A program made the position numbers and the translations under genes. Source: Chaetoderma sp. LZ-2023a (taxonomy: Eukaryota; Mollusca; Caudofoveata; Chaetodermatida; Chaetodermatidae). Taken from it: DNA of 64,000 bases. Under the pieces are notes generated by a model that ran no database searches, was not told the DNA's origin, and was given only the letters and a program-made list of their open reading frames with translations. Positions 23,367 through 35,011 of the stretch are shown one piece after another (the stretch's first letter is position 1; each line of letters opens with the position of its first letter). The stretch spans positions 140,566,496-140,630,495 of the forward strand of contig CM067369.1 in assembly GCA_034401795.1 (NCBI GenBank). Reading direction: 5' to 3'.

Positions 23367-25261
23367 CTTTTCTAAAAGCTTGATGCGTTGCTTCTGGTTT
23401 GTCCTGACGCGAGCTGAGGTGTCAGTTGAGTCTGGATGCCGATGTGCTGTTTGCACGCTCCTTTTATACCCTTTGGCTACACCAAATGTACCCGTTTGGT
23501 TGTATACTCATACCCGTTTGTACCCGTTTGGGTGTGTACTTGTACCCGTTTGTTGGGGTAGTTTTAAATTGTTTTTGTCATTGTATACCCGTTTGATTGT
23601 GTGGGTATGCTTTCCTGTATACCCGGTTGGCTGTTTTGTTGTGTACTCAAAGGTGTGAGTATATGTGTATATTATTAGTTGCATATACCCGGTTGTTTGT
23701 ATACATAACGACTGTGTTGGTTTTATACATGTTCTGTTTGTATACTTGGCGGGTAGTTTTTGGGCAAGGAATAATGGGGGGATGACAGTGATTTTTTGCG
23801 GTTCTGCTGGGTTTTGCAGAGCTATCGTTTTTTTTTGGTGAAAAGGAGTATGTCGGTCATTGTTTAGCCAAACCAGAAGCAACGCATCAAGCTTTTAGAA
23901 GTCATTTCTTTATCACAAAGAGGCAAGCGTGATACCAATGACTAGAACAATGGACGCTGCCGGTACATCGAGCAATACTTCTGTAACATCCACAGAATAG
24001 GATCATAGAAGTACTCCACCACGACCCTGATAGCATAGGAGCAACGGCATCCCGCAAGGATCGTGAGAAATTCTGGATCCACCAACTTCACTGTATGGAT
24101 CCCATCGGTATTAATCACGCGGATTGATAACCCTTTAAACTACTAAAGGTAGTAAAACTTAATTAGCAATTCTAGTTACCAAAACCTCCCTACCCTTGGT
24201 GACGCTTATGACGTAATGTATTACGTCACACCTGCGTATGACGTTCACTACACCAACGTCAAATTATATTACAGAATTTAATAATCATATGAGTTTAAAC
24301 AGTGTTTACCAATGGACCGTTTCCAGTGTACTAAATGTACCAACAGTTACAAGTTCAACAGCACAAAAAACCTCAAAACATCTTATGGAAATATTCTTAA
24401 TCAGAATATGTCAGTCCTCTGATGAGTAAAACCATAACAATGGCACGAAACGCTAGTAGTCTGGATCAATATTGGACCGTTTTCGCCAACACGCTAAACA
24501 ATGACCGATATACTCCTTTTTACCAAAAAAACCCCGATAGCTCTGCAAAACCCAGCAGAGCCACAAAAAATCACTGTCATCCCCCATTATTCCTTGCCTA
24601 AAAACCACCCGCCAAGTATACAAACAGAACATGCATAAAACCAACACAGTCGTTATGTATACAAACAACCGGGTATATGCAACTAATAATATACACATAT
24701 ACTCACACCTTGGAGTACACAACAAAACAGCCAACCGGGTATACAGGAAAGCATACCCACACAATCAAACGGGTATACAATGACAAAAACAATTAAAAAC
24801 TACCCCAACAAACGGGTACAAGTACACACCCAAATGGGTACAAACGGGTATGAGTATACAACCAAACGGGTACATTTGGTGTAGCCAAGGGGTATAAAAG
24901 GAGCTTGCAAACAGCACATCGGCATCCAGACTCAACTGACACCTCAGTTCACGTCAGGACAAACCAGAAGCAACGCATCAAGCTTTTAGAAAAGTCATTT
25001 CTTTATCACAAAGAGGCAAGCGTGATACCAATGACTAGAACAATGGACGCTGCCGGTACATCGAGCAATACTTCTGTAACATCCACAGAATAGGATCATA
25101 GAAGTACTCCACCACGACCCTGATAGCATAGGAGCAACGGCTTCCCGCAAGGATCGTGAGAAATTCTGGATCCACCAACTTCACTGTATGGATCCCATCG
25201 GTATTAATCACGCGGATTGGTAACCCTTTAAACAACTAAAGCTAGTAAAACTTAATTAGCA
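23367..25261. mobile_element. Composite inverted/direct-repeat element with 16-bp flanking duplication
   Basis: Flanked by the 16-bp direct repeat ATTCTTCCAAACGTGA (23351-23366 and 25262-25277). Inside, arm 1 (23374-23868) is the near-identical reverse complement of arm 2 (24491-24998). A 300-bp segment (23869-24169) recurs as a direct repeat at 24961-25261. The arms are rich in a degenerate 'tacccgtttgg' tandem motif. A unique spacer (24170-24490) carries a hammerhead-like motif. Tandem and inverted partial copies joined in one insertion, with a long target duplication, are typical of Penelope-like or other reverse-transcribed elements. I see no coding region, and the family assignment is open. 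Confidence 0.8.
24405..24475 (+). ncRNA. Hammerhead-ribozyme-like motif
   Basis: The core boxes are present in order: CTGATGA (24419-24425); a stem-loop in which GT...AC and CCAT...ATGG pair around an AACA loop; GAAA (24447-24450); a very short stem III; then GTC (24459-24461) as the expected cleavage triplet. Partial pairing of the flanks (24407-24418 with 24462-24472) gives a weak stem I. Minimal hammerheads of this kind are known from Penelope-like elements and retrozymes. Two-base-pair stem III and mismatches in stem I suggest a decayed or weak copy. Confidence 0.5.
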
Positions 25262-25266
25262 ATTCT

Positions 25267-25870
25267 TCCAAACGTGAATGACGCAAGTATTGCAAAAATG
25301 TGTGTTTGTTTACATACATAGAGTAGTCGCTGGACACATTAAGGCAGCTGTTCTATAAGATCAAAAAACCACGATGTGCCTTTAAGTTAGTTGTTCATCA
25401 GTTAGTCACACAGTAGTGATCAAACTGGGTGTAGGCATGCATTGTAGGCTTAACGTATGTAGCGTAACAAACATATGTTGGTGTGACATACTTTTCACGT
25501 AGGATTAAATGTATTTCTTATCTTTAGCTCGCCTGGTGTATACATTTCATTGTTCTCATACAGAAATAAACGATTTTGAATATTTCAAAAATAATTTGGA
25601 AGCCAAAATTGTTTTCAGAGTTTTAAACAGAATACTTTTAGTGTGACAAATCTCAATTTGGCTCATCATCATAGGCCTACTTTTTGTGGAGCCCTACACA
25701 AAGCAGATGATGGCTCGACGTACAGGCATAGGTTATTGTTCTAATAAGGTTCATACTTTATTATGGACATGCTGTGAGGGGTAGGTAGTCGAATAGTATA
25801 CTATGCTGTTATATTATCGTAACTAACTTGCTTGTTTCACAGTTAATGAAGTCTACCTATTGTTTTTCAG
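25267..25870 (+). other. HECT intron 2, last part
   Basis: No gene or clear repeat family recognised; AT-rich intron ending in the acceptor 'ctattgtttttcag' before 25871. Confidence 0.5.
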
Positions 25871-25958
25871 TGCCAAAGTATTAGAGGAGAAGCTTCGCTA
25901 TGCTATTTACAATTGTATTGCAATTGATACAGACATGAGTCCATGGGACGATGGATAG
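25871..25958 (+). CDS. HECT-domain E3 ubiquitin ligase, terminal coding exon
   Basis: Acceptor 'tattgtttttcag' ends at 25870. The first base completes the Ser codon of exon 2. The exon then reads '[20 protein letters not shown]' and 'DMSPWDDG', then TAG at 25956-25958. 'xKLRYAIxNCxxID' is the last helix and strand of HECT C-lobes of the HERC/HECTD type. With the two upstream exons it completes the C-lobe. The 3' UTR begins in unique sequence but runs into a fold-back MITE 55 nt after the stop codon. I did not find an AATAAA close downstream; ATTAAA at about 26533 is the nearest variant. Confidence 0.93.
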
Positions 25959-26017
25959 CTGGCTAACTGCTTTTATCACATACGCAAACTTATTTACCAT
26001 TGCATAATAGTCATTAA

Positions 26018-26222
26018 CGGTCTGACTACTGCAAGCCAGCAGACAACAATTTCAATTGGCAATAACTCTGGACTTGCTGAATATTTTGAAAACGATTTGA
26101 TTGAAAGTTGTTGGTGGCTTAGCCACCAACAACTTTCAGTCAAATTGTTTTCAAAATATTCACTATATCCAGAGTTAAACCCTATAGAACATGCAGTTTG
26201 CAGGAATTCAGCAGGCATACAG
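26018..26222 (+). mobile_element. Fold-back MITE family B, TTAA-flanked, in HECT 3' UTR
   Basis: TTAA lies on both sides (26014-26017 and 26223-26226) around 205 bp. The outer ends are inverted ('gtctgactactgcaagcc' type against 'cagcaggcatacag'), with a perfect central hairpin 'gaaagttgttggtggct' and its complement. Copies of the same kind lie at 30799-31003, 44781-44984 and 63463-63567. Confidence 0.85.
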
Positions 26223-26539
26223 TTAAACCATTATCTACCATTGTATCCATGGTTTGAGATTAATCTGAATGAGCCACTAAGCAGCAGGACGAGTGATCAC
26301 TAGATTTTCCTAGCACTACTGATTATTTCCTAGTCCTTAGTTGGCAGCAATTGGTGATTGCTTTTAGCTCTTATACTATAGAATGTTAGTTTTATGTCAT
26401 TGGCTGTTATTCAGTTCTGTTTCGTATGAAAAACTGACTTAATGAAACCGGTTAATGGTAAGATTTTGTAAAGAAAATTTAACTGCTTAATGACTCCATT
26501 TTGCCAAGAAAATCAAAAAATTTCCTCATTAAATATCCA

Positions 26540-26870
26540 TTTTCAGGCCAAGAGATGGCTATTTTTGAAAATTTGCCAATATTCCAGTGGTAAATAAGTC
26601 TCCACTTGGCCTGTAAATTGACATACCTCAAGACCACTGTAGAGGCGGGTTTTGGCTGGCTTCGTCATGAAAGGGCTAAATTTTCTCATCGAAAATGTCC
26701 ATCTGCAGATGAAGACTACTATTTTTTTTGTAAATTTACCACTGGAATGACTGGCTCAATTATCAAGCCATTGATTCCAGTGGTAAACATTTCTCATGAT
26801 CACTGCAGAAAGCATTTTTGCCGTATTGACCGTATCATTTTCATTTGATTATGAGATCAGATACTTGAGT
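26540..26870. mobile_element. Fold-back MITE family I, one or two nested copies
   Basis: Contains 'gtaaatttaccactggaatg', 'actggctcaattatcaagcc' and the inverted 'gattccagtggtaaacattt'. The outer arms read 'gaaaatgtccatctgcag' against 'tgatcactgcagaaagc'. Family I recurs about twenty times in the window; the best copies are 53369-53587 and 62647-62868. Confidence 0.7.
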
Positions 26871-27054
26871 GACAGATCATATCCATCTATAGGCATATAT
26901 AGCAGCGAGGCACTTGTATTAACACTTATATGGCCAACAATGGTTTCTGACATGTTCTTGAGAACTGTTCATTTGCAGAACAAGGGTTAACAAAATAGTT
27001 GTATTTATAGGATGTTAAAGTTTTGTTAAATGGCAAATGTCTGTAAACAATTAT

Positions 27055-28082
27055 TAGTCCCCTACCGGTAAAACCGGGGGTACTATAGGTTTGCACTCCG
27101 TCTGTCCGTCCGTCCGTCTGTCGCAGTTGATTTTTCGCACTTTTTTCACTGTGCTTCAAGATATTCAACTGAGAATTGGTATTTTGCTTTGTTATGAGAA
27201 GTTACAGAACAAGTTCGAGTTTCAGGCATATGAATCAATTTTTGATGGAGTTATGCCCCCTTTTGACTTAGGAAATATGAAAAATATCAGCTTTCTGCAA
27301 TTTTTTCCGCACTCCTTTAGGATATTTAAGGAAAAATCAGTACATCGCTTTAGTCTAAGGGGTTACAGAGCAAGTTTGAGTTTCAGACATTTTCGTCAAT
27401 TTTTCATGGAGTTATGCCCCTTTCGTCTTATGAAATACGAAAAATGTTAGTTTCCAGCACTTTTTTCGGCAGTCTTTCAAGATATTCTACTGAGAATTGC
27501 TACATTCCTTTGTTATGAGAATTTACAGGAGAAGTTAGAGTTTCAGGGGTATGAGTCAATTTTTGATGGAGTTATGCCCGATTTGGATGAAAAATATTAG
27601 CTTCTCGCACTTTTTCGCAATCCTTCAAAATATTTAAGGGAAAATTGGTATATCGCTTTAGTATAAGGAGTTACAGAGTAAGTTCGAGTTTCAGACATTT
27701 TCGTCAGTTTTTCATGGAGTTATGCCCCCTTTCGACTTAGGAAATACGAAAAATATTAGTTTTCCACCCTTTTTCTCGCAGTCTCAAGATATTCAACTGA
27801 GAATTGGTACATTACTTTATTATGAGAAATTACAGACCAAGTTCGAGTTTCAGGCGTTTGCGTCATTTTTTGATGGAGTTATGTCCCCTTTCGACTTATG
27901 AAATACAAACATATCAGCTTTCAAAACTTTTTCTTTCTCCTTCACCATATATAATTGAGACTTGGTTTATTGCTATGTTATGAGAAGCTACAAATCAAGT
28001 TCGAGTTTCAGCTGCTTCTGTAAATTTTTAATGGATTTTTTGACTGTCAATCGCTAAAGATTTATATCACCAGGTAGGGAAC
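27055..28082 (+). repeat. Mollusc-type 'GTCCCCTACCGG' element with internal tandem units
   Basis: Starts 'gtcccctaccggtaaaacc' and ends in the inverted 'ccaggtagggaac'. Inside are five units of about 180-200 bp, each with 'ttcgagtttcag', 'gatggagttatgccccc' and 'ttcgacttaggaaatacgaa'. An open frame of 119 codons across two units is not conserved unit to unit, so I do not call it a gene. Confidence 0.75.
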
Positions 28083-28084
28083 AT

Positions 28085-28680
28085 GTATTGTAAAGCAATA
28101 CTTACAGAATGCTTGTTTAAATATCTCAAACGGTATGGGCGACTGAATAAGTTTTAGCTCACCTAGGTGAGCTTATACAATGGATACAATTTGTCTGTCT
28201 TACTTTTCCCACTATTTATTTGGTATATTAATTTGAATTTGGCACACCTTAAAATTTAGAGTTATGGCCCTTGTTAGGCTTTCAATGTATTGAAAACTAG
28301 AGAAAATAAATTTGTTTTGTTTTATCTATTTAGATTTGATGGATTAAAGGTCAAATTTGTTTATTTTTTCGCAATATTTATTTGTGTAATGATTACAATG
28401 AACTGGAAATGCATGCATCGATTAATAATGATTAGATTAAAAGTATTGAAACCAATATGTGACAATACTTCTAGTAAAGGTCCCTAACTCTGTATTCCCC
28501 TAAAGTAATTATACGCACCAACAAGGTACATATGCTTAAAATCAAGATTCTGATTACTAAGTTTAGGGTTTATCCATTGATTAATAATAATTCCAGATGG
28601 TCACTTGGCAGCTATTATGGATTTCACATCTGGACTAATCCAAGATTGTGATCCTTCTCATACCACAGCTAATGGAGAAT
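28085..28680 (+). other. Intergenic, unassigned
   Basis: AT-rich sequence with a 'ttagctcacctaggtgagct' palindromic edge at about 28151-28171, a common boundary of mollusc repeats. No gene is supported. Confidence 0.45.
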
Positions 28681-28681
28681 T

Positions 28682-29058
28682 CCTGTTTATCCATCAATCA
28701 TACGAGGACGTCGACGTCATAATTAACTATGTAACATGACTGAAGACGTCATAATCAATTACGTCATGAATGATGTAGATAAGTTCGTAAGAAAAACTTA
28801 ATTGATGATGGACTAAGCATTGTTGTATGAATTGTATGTTTTTAATATTTAATAAACATGTTGAATATTTTGAAACTAATTTGACTGGGCACTGTTGCTG
28901 CCATAGGCAGCAACAGCGCCCAGTCAAATTAGTTTCAAAATATTCAACAGCTTACCGTTATAGTTTACTGGAAATTGAGATTCAGAGTTCAGGGATCGAT
29001 CGATCCCAACATGGTCAAAGCATTGGTGGAGCTTACCTAGAGATATAGCTAAAACTGG
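28682..29058 (-). mobile_element. MITE family A, well-preserved copy
   Basis: Reads in reverse from 29058 (CCAGTTTTAGCTAT) to 28682. The 89-bp central fold-back (28861-28949) is almost perfect, with a 'ccatagg' loop. The tail carries several 'gacgtcat' palindromes. It is one of the best copies for a consensus. Confidence 0.8.
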
Positions 29059-29059
29059 A

Positions 29060-29558
29060 TTCTCCAGTGGTTTTCCTTTTTTGTATAAATCAGTAAAAAG
29101 CATGACCCAGTATTGTACAGAAACCAAACTAGAAGTGTAGACGTCATTCTAGATTTATTTAAATCTATTCTCTGAGCTGGCTGGAAATTCTCTTATAAAA
29201 GCAGTGTGCCCTGTCTGGCGCAATCATTTACCAGCTAGATTCTGAACAGCAAATGACATACCAGTAGTCAATCCCTTATCCTAGGCCATGTATTTAAAAA
29301 TTGCTAACCAAAGCAATGTGAGACTAGGTCCAAAGTTCTATATCAATGATTTTCGATAAGCATGATTTTTGGAGAATTTAAGATCAGATGTGCTCATTAT
29401 ATTACATAGGGAAATTCAGCTTGTAATAAATAGATCACCGTCATATTGAAATATACATACAAGTCAATTTCATGCATGCCAAAATAAGTGGTTAGCTTGT
29501 TTTGGAATTTGCAGTGAACGATGGTGAGTGCCATGTGGATTACGAGGCTGCATGCACT
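29060..29558 (+). other. Intergenic, unassigned
   Basis: No gene or known repeat recognised. Confidence 0.4.
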
Positions 29559-29680
29559 CAGTTACAGCCAGAACAATCAGAGTCAAGACAGTTACAGCCA
29601 GAACAATCAGAGTCAAGACAGTTACAGCCAGAACAATCAGAGTCAAGACAGTTACAGCCAGAACAATCATAGTCAAGACT
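29559..29680. repeat. Minisatellite, 30-bp unit, four copies
   Basis: The unit begins 'cagttacagccagaacaatc' and continues 'agagtcaaga'. Copies are identical except for the last. Because 30 is a multiple of three, frames stay open on both strands and encode a Ser/Gln/Asn decapeptide repeat; nothing else supports translation. Confidence 0.9.
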
Positions 29681-29689
29681 GTGATATGC

Positions 29690-30790
29690 AGGAAATAGAC
29701 ATGTAGGCCTATATACATTTCAATATGAACATGATCTATTCATTATAAAATAAATTTATCTATGCAATATAACACACATTCGATTTTAAATTTTAACACT
29801 TATTGAAAACCACTCGTATATAAAATTTTGTCGCGTAGTTTTGAATTATAATCGATTTTACAATTGGCCTGAATTCAAAATCTAAAATGGCTACCAGGCA
29901 GTAGTCTTGAAATTTAAATCAGTTTCTGTGGTACAGCTCTGCGTAGCCTTGACCGCCATACTCCATGACCTATGTTAGCTACCCATCAGCCAAGGAATCA
30001 ATTTTATAAAGTGCTCTGTTTAGTCTATCAATGTTTGTCAGGCAGTGCACCAAGTTCTCTATCCGAACTCAGCTCAAACGCTATGCTCTTGATCGATCAC
30101 TGATCAAGAAACTAGAAACAGATTACAATTCCACAATCATGTATAATCAAACCAACTATTTCAACAACACAATATGATTGTATTCAGATGTAATTATTGT
30201 AAGCGCTTAGAGTTTATGATTAATTACCCTGGCCAAGTAAGAGGAAGAGGGGATTCATGTGCGCGCGTGCGTGTCCGTCTGGAGAACTATCTAAAAAAAT
30301 AATGATCCAATTTGGCTCAAATCTTACCACAACGAAGGACTATGCGGTGCAGGAAGGAGGAATTGGCCCTGTTCCAAATAAGAAAATCTGGATGGGATAA
30401 AATTCTAGATCTGGATATCTTGGAAACTACTCGTCCGATTTGACTCAAATATTTATATAGGAAAGGGTGTCACGATACACTATGATTTCTCAACTTTTCG
30501 CAAATTCCGAACTCATAAAAATTTGTAAACATTTTACAATTTGACAAAAATGTGACGGAGAGGATCTGCAATCTCGGATTGCTCTTGTTAAATACTTTGT
30601 AAATTAAATGAAGATAATATAGGGAGCGATGCTTAAAAGCATTCACATTGCTGCAGTTCATTTTACTCCAGGTGAGCATACTCATCCATGGGACACTTAT
30701 CGAACAAAAATCTTTGTTTTATTTGTTGAATATCTCTGACAGTGTTTTGTTTTACAAAGATATCAAACTCTGTCATCAGATGCAGACTAA
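29690..30790 (+). other. Intergenic, decayed repeats
   Basis: No gene. A stretch at 30228-30470 ('ctggccaagtaagaggaaga', later 'ttggctcaaatc' and 'tggaaactactcgtccgatt') resembles the internal units of the long mollusc repeats. The remainder is unassigned. Confidence 0.4.
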
Positions 30791-30798
30791 CCCTTTAA

Positions 30799-31003
30799 CT
30801 GTCTGCCTACCGAATTTCTGCTGACTACATTCTGCATGTGGTTTAATTCTGGTCATGCTGAATATTTTGAAAACAATTTGACTGAAAGTTGTTGGTGGCT
30901 AAGTCACCAACAACTGTCAGTGAAATTGTTTTCAAAATATTTGGCAAGTCCAGCGTTATTGACCAGTGAATTTAGTTTCTGGTGGCTTGCAGCAGACCGA
31001 CAG
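30799..31003 (-). mobile_element. Fold-back MITE family B, intergenic copy
   Basis: 205 bp between TTAA at 30795-30798 and 31004-31007. Same outer ends and central 'gttggtggct' hairpin as the copy at 26018. The left TTAA overlaps 'ccctttaactgtctgcc'. A family I copy follows at about 31040-31270. Confidence 0.8.
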
Positions 31004-31274
31004 TTAATCATGTTAATGGCTAACCTGTTAAGATTCAAGTCGGATCAGAACAGCTTTTGCAATGGTCTTGATAGATGTCCATTTTCAGACCAAGGGGGTA
31101 TATTTGAAAAAAATTATCACTAGAATTATTGGCTCGATAACTGTGCGTCATTCCAGTGATAAATGTTGAAAAATAATCACTTAGTCTGCAAATCGACATT
31201 CTGAGAACAGAGAAGTCAGTCAAAAATTTACAAAGAAATATTCTTGTCTTAGTCTGCAAATGCACATTAATTAA

Positions 31275-31454
31275 CCTGTACAACCCTGATATCAATATTC
31301 AGTCTTTCAACCGCAATAGCAAAGAAACTGGTGTACATCTTTCACAAATTTTGGTGGACGATATTGCTGTCACCAAATTTGGTGAAAAATGAACACCTGT
31401 TCGTCTTATAATTTAATTTGAAAACTTTAAATTTTGACATCAGATTGGTAAGGG
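31275..31454. mobile_element. Fold-back MITE family J
   Basis: TTAA at 31271-31274 and 31455-31458 bounds 180 bp with inverted 'ttcacaaattttggtgg' and 'ccaccaaatttggtgaa' type arms. Confidence 0.75.
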
Positions 31455-31477
31455 TTAAGAAAAGATTTTGATTTTTG

Positions 31478-31901
31478 TCTCGCCTGCGAAGCAGAAAAAG
31501 CGAGACATAGGTATCACCTTTCCGACGACGACGGCGTCAACATTAAGGTTTTGCGTTTAGCAAAACTTTTCAGCTTATATTTCAGGATTGGTTAAGCCTA
31601 TTGCAACTGAACTTGGATACATGGTTACCTATAATGTTAGACAACAGCATGATGATGTTGGGGTCACATGGTCAAAGGTCAAGGTCACTGTGACTTTGAT
31701 ACAGAAATCTGCTTTTTCAACATTAAGTTTATGCGTTTAGCAAAAAACCTTTTCAGCTTATATTTCAAGATTGGTTAAGCCTATAATTGCAACTAAATTT
31801 GGATACCTGGTTACCTATAATCTTAGGAAGCAGCATGATAACATTGAGGGCAGAAGGTCAAAGGTCAAGGTAACTGTGGCAAACAGGAGACAGGCGAGTT
31901 T
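31478..31901 (+). repeat. Mollusc-type 'GTCTCGCCTGCGAAGCAG' element
   Basis: The ends are inverted ('gtctcgcctg' against 'caggagacaggcgag'). Two internal units of about 185 bp start 'catt aag' and continue 'gcgtttagcaaaa', 'ttcagcttatatttca' and 'ggttacctataat'. A decayed relative lies at 56090-56180. Confidence 0.75.
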
Positions 31902-32721
31902 ATACGTAGCCTTCTTATCACGATACCTTACTATAGCTTTCAAATAGCAGTGACCGTATCTATCCCGTGTGTGTCTGTGTGCTTGGGGTGAGAGGTGTGA
32001 CTGAGTGAGCAAATTATATGAACCATGTTGACATCCGTATAAATAATTAATTTAGCAATCTTGGATTTTACTATCAAGCTCTAGATTTTGTTAATTTGTT
32101 ACCGACTATGTGATAATGTGATTATGATTAATCATTTATATAAAATACATAACATACTTTATATTCACTTTATATGTTTTAATTTACTTGAGAAAATTTC
32201 CAAAGACCATGATGAAAAGATGCCCCTTTAACACCACTACGGTGCTAGATATTGGGTGCAGATAGGAACCTTTAAATCTATTCTAACATCAATCTGTCAA
32301 GAAATAACAAAACATACTACAATTGACTGTCAGCTGGCGGTGTTAAATCAGCAGGGATAAAAATTAAGAGCTGATAAGAAACAGAAAGTTGTATTTTGAT
32401 AGTAATTTATTTGTCCTTCAGGCCAAAGATGGATGGTCACAGAAAGAAAATGTTGTCTGTGCACAAGTAATAACACTTTAGCCATACACTGACCATATGT
32501 GTAATTGCCAAGGGAGATCCAAGAGGTGGTTAGTCACGAAAGATGGTTAACAATATTTTCTAAAAATAATGTACAATGCAGCTTGCAATAAGATTCTTAT
32601 CTCTAGTTAAAACTCTTATGCACCGATAAATAGTGATTTGCATGAGATATTGGATATTTGTTGATGTCTGTGCTTTTCAGTCAAATATCTCTTCATATCT
32701 CTACAAAACATGTTATTTTAT
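31902..32721 (+). other. Intergenic, unassigned
   Basis: AT-rich sequence with no supported gene; a 'cctttaacaccactacggtg' stretch near 32225 looks like a MITE edge. Confidence 0.4.
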
Positions 32722-34447
32722 AACAAGAGGCCCACAGGGCCTGTGTCACCCCCCTGAAACACTGGCATTTTAAGTAGAAAGGCCATAGATCCTACATGTA
32801 GTTATAAATTTTTGTCAAAATTGTTGGTGGGTATGAGTAGTCTTTTAAACGAGTTTGGGGACATTTTTGGAACTCACATATTGCGACCAAACGGGGTAGA
32901 TTTTGATTGGTCCATGGCGGCCATGTTTTTTGACAGCAATTTCCCTTGAAGAAATTTTAATGGCCCCTTAGTCCATAATCATATCTCCCAAATTTGGGTC
33001 CTATCCGTTCAGCAGTTCAGAAGTCATTTTTGCGAAAATCCAAGATGGCCACCGGCCGATCAGCTTCCTTTGAAAAACTTAGATGCCTATGCACTTAGTT
33101 TGCTTCCTACAAAATATGATTGAAATCGGTCTAGTGGTTCTTGATAGACATTTTGAATTTCCCATTGCTTTAGTAATGGTGTTTTTGGAGGGAAAATGAT
33201 CCAAGATCCGTTACTCCAACAGTTCCAAACCATTACTCCAACAGTTTCAAAAGTGAAACAATGAAATCAGCATACTGCAAAATCTACATAAAACGAATTT
33301 CAGCTCCAAAATCCATCAGATAAAAGATTCCAATATGGCCGACAAACAGGTTATTCGTGAATAGTGGCCATGTTTTTTTACGTATCAACTTCGGTTGAAC
33401 AAACTTTAATGGCCCTTAGTTTATAATTATAGCTCCAAAATTTTGTCCCGATCCGTTCAGCGGTTTTGGAGAAGTTGTTTTCGCTAAAACTAGATCATTC
33501 AAGATGGCCGCCAAACCGTTTGGCCAATTAAGTTCCTTTGAACAAACTCGGTTCATCTCTTGCCCTAGATGATAGTTCATGAGTTTTGAATCAATCCGCC
33601 AAGTAATTTCGGAGATCTTTAAAAACGTTTAAAAAAATCGGCCAAATGGCCCTGATCGGCGTACTTTGATTAAAGTTACATCCCTATGCCTACACATTCT
33701 CCCTGCCACCTATGATTGAAATCGGCCCAGTGGTTCGCGAGAATAAGACATTTTGAATTTCCCATTGCTTTAGTATTGGATCTTTTGGCATTTTTGGCAG
33801 GAAAAAAGATCCCAAGATGGCTGCCAAACCATTTATCCGACAGTTTTGAAATGGAATATTTGACATCAAAATATCAACAAAAAATTTAAAACCAATTTCG
33901 GATTCAAAATCTATCAAATTTAAAAATCCAATATGACTGCCAAACATGCCACATTTGGAATGGCCCATGGCAGACATGTTTTTTTATGTATCAACTTCCT
34001 TGAACAACTTATTGCCCTGATTTCCTAATTATATCTCCCAAATCTCAGTCCGATCTGGTCAGCGGTTCTGGAAGTCGTTTTCACGAAAATTAGATCATCC
34101 AAGATGGCCACCAAACTATTTGGCCAATCAAGTTCCCTTGAACAAACTTGGTTCAACTCTTGCCTTAAATTATATTTCATGAGTTTTTAATCGATCCCCT
34201 AAGTGGTTTTGGACAAGATTTTTAAAGATGTTTCTAAGAACGGCAAAAATCCAAGATGGTCACCAGCCAAATTGGGCGATCGGCTTCCTTTGAACAAACT
34301 TGAATCTCCATGCCCAAAGGATACGTCTTGCCAAATATCAATGAAATCGGTCGTGGTTCTTAAGAAGTCGTTTAAAGAAAAAGTTGACGGACGGACAGAT
34401 GGTCGCCACGGCATAAGCTAACTTGCCAATTCTGGCCAGGTGAGCTA
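32722..34447 (+). repeat. Mollusc-type 'AACAAGAGGCCCACAGGGCC' dispersed repeat, long copy
   Basis: 1.7-kb element from 'aacaagaggcccacagggcc' to 'ggccaggtgagcta'. The interior is several decayed units, each with 'atccaagatggccgcc', 'cccttgaacaaactt', 'ggccatgttttt' and 'gaaatcggtc'. A reversed shorter copy is at 47046-47621 and an end piece at 1-36. Non-coding; short frames on both strands are fortuitous. Confidence 0.8.
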
Positions 34448-35007
34448 ATAAGTCAACAAAATTGCAGTAGCAACAAATTCAAATTGTTGTTGCCATAGAT
34501 CCCAATGGTTTCCAAGCAAATTATTGCCAAACATCTTACTCTTATTAACCTCACCCTATAAGGGGAAAATGGTATTGCATTCAAGTGCCTGCCTGTGTAT
34601 ATGTTTCTGTCTGGCGCCCAAGGGCCATAGTGCTCATCTTGCTGATGAACTGTTAACATATTTAAATTAATTAATGCACAATAAGCATCATTGGTCAATC
34701 AGGCAACCATAACTGTTACCAATGTGGCAATGGTCATTATTATTATTATTGACCAATAAGACAATCATCCTTAACACTAATGACTAACAATGCAAGTGTC
34801 AGTGACACTATTAACTAATGGGACAAGCACCATTTGCCAACAGGACAAGCGCAACTGATGCTACCAACCAATGGAAGCATGGTCTTTGACCTTATTGAGC
34901 AATGAGTCACGTATCATTGACATAATTTACCAACAAAGTAAGCATAGCTGATGCAACTGACCACCAAGAGCATGGAGTCCTGGCATTATTGACCAATGGA
35001 TGGTTTA
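34448..35007 (+). other. Intergenic with 'gaccaatg' runs
   Basis: No gene. From about 34640 to 34990 a loose, degenerate motif 'attgaccaatgg/aagcat' recurs every 40-60 bp, a decayed tandem repeat. Confidence 0.45.
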
Positions 35008-35011
35008 TTAA

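Noticed and set aside
23275-23882. Two frames of 124-127 codons on opposite strands, and their mirror at 24453-24764
   Set aside because: They come from the 'tacccgtttgg' degenerate tandem text of the composite repeat.
27091-27450. 119-codon frame
   Set aside because: It spans tandem units of a dispersed repeat and differs from unit to unit.
29559-29680. Repeat array considered as CRISPR or as a repeat protein gene
   Set aside because: There are no spacers: the units are directly adjacent. The genome is eukaryotic, and openness follows from the 30-bp period.
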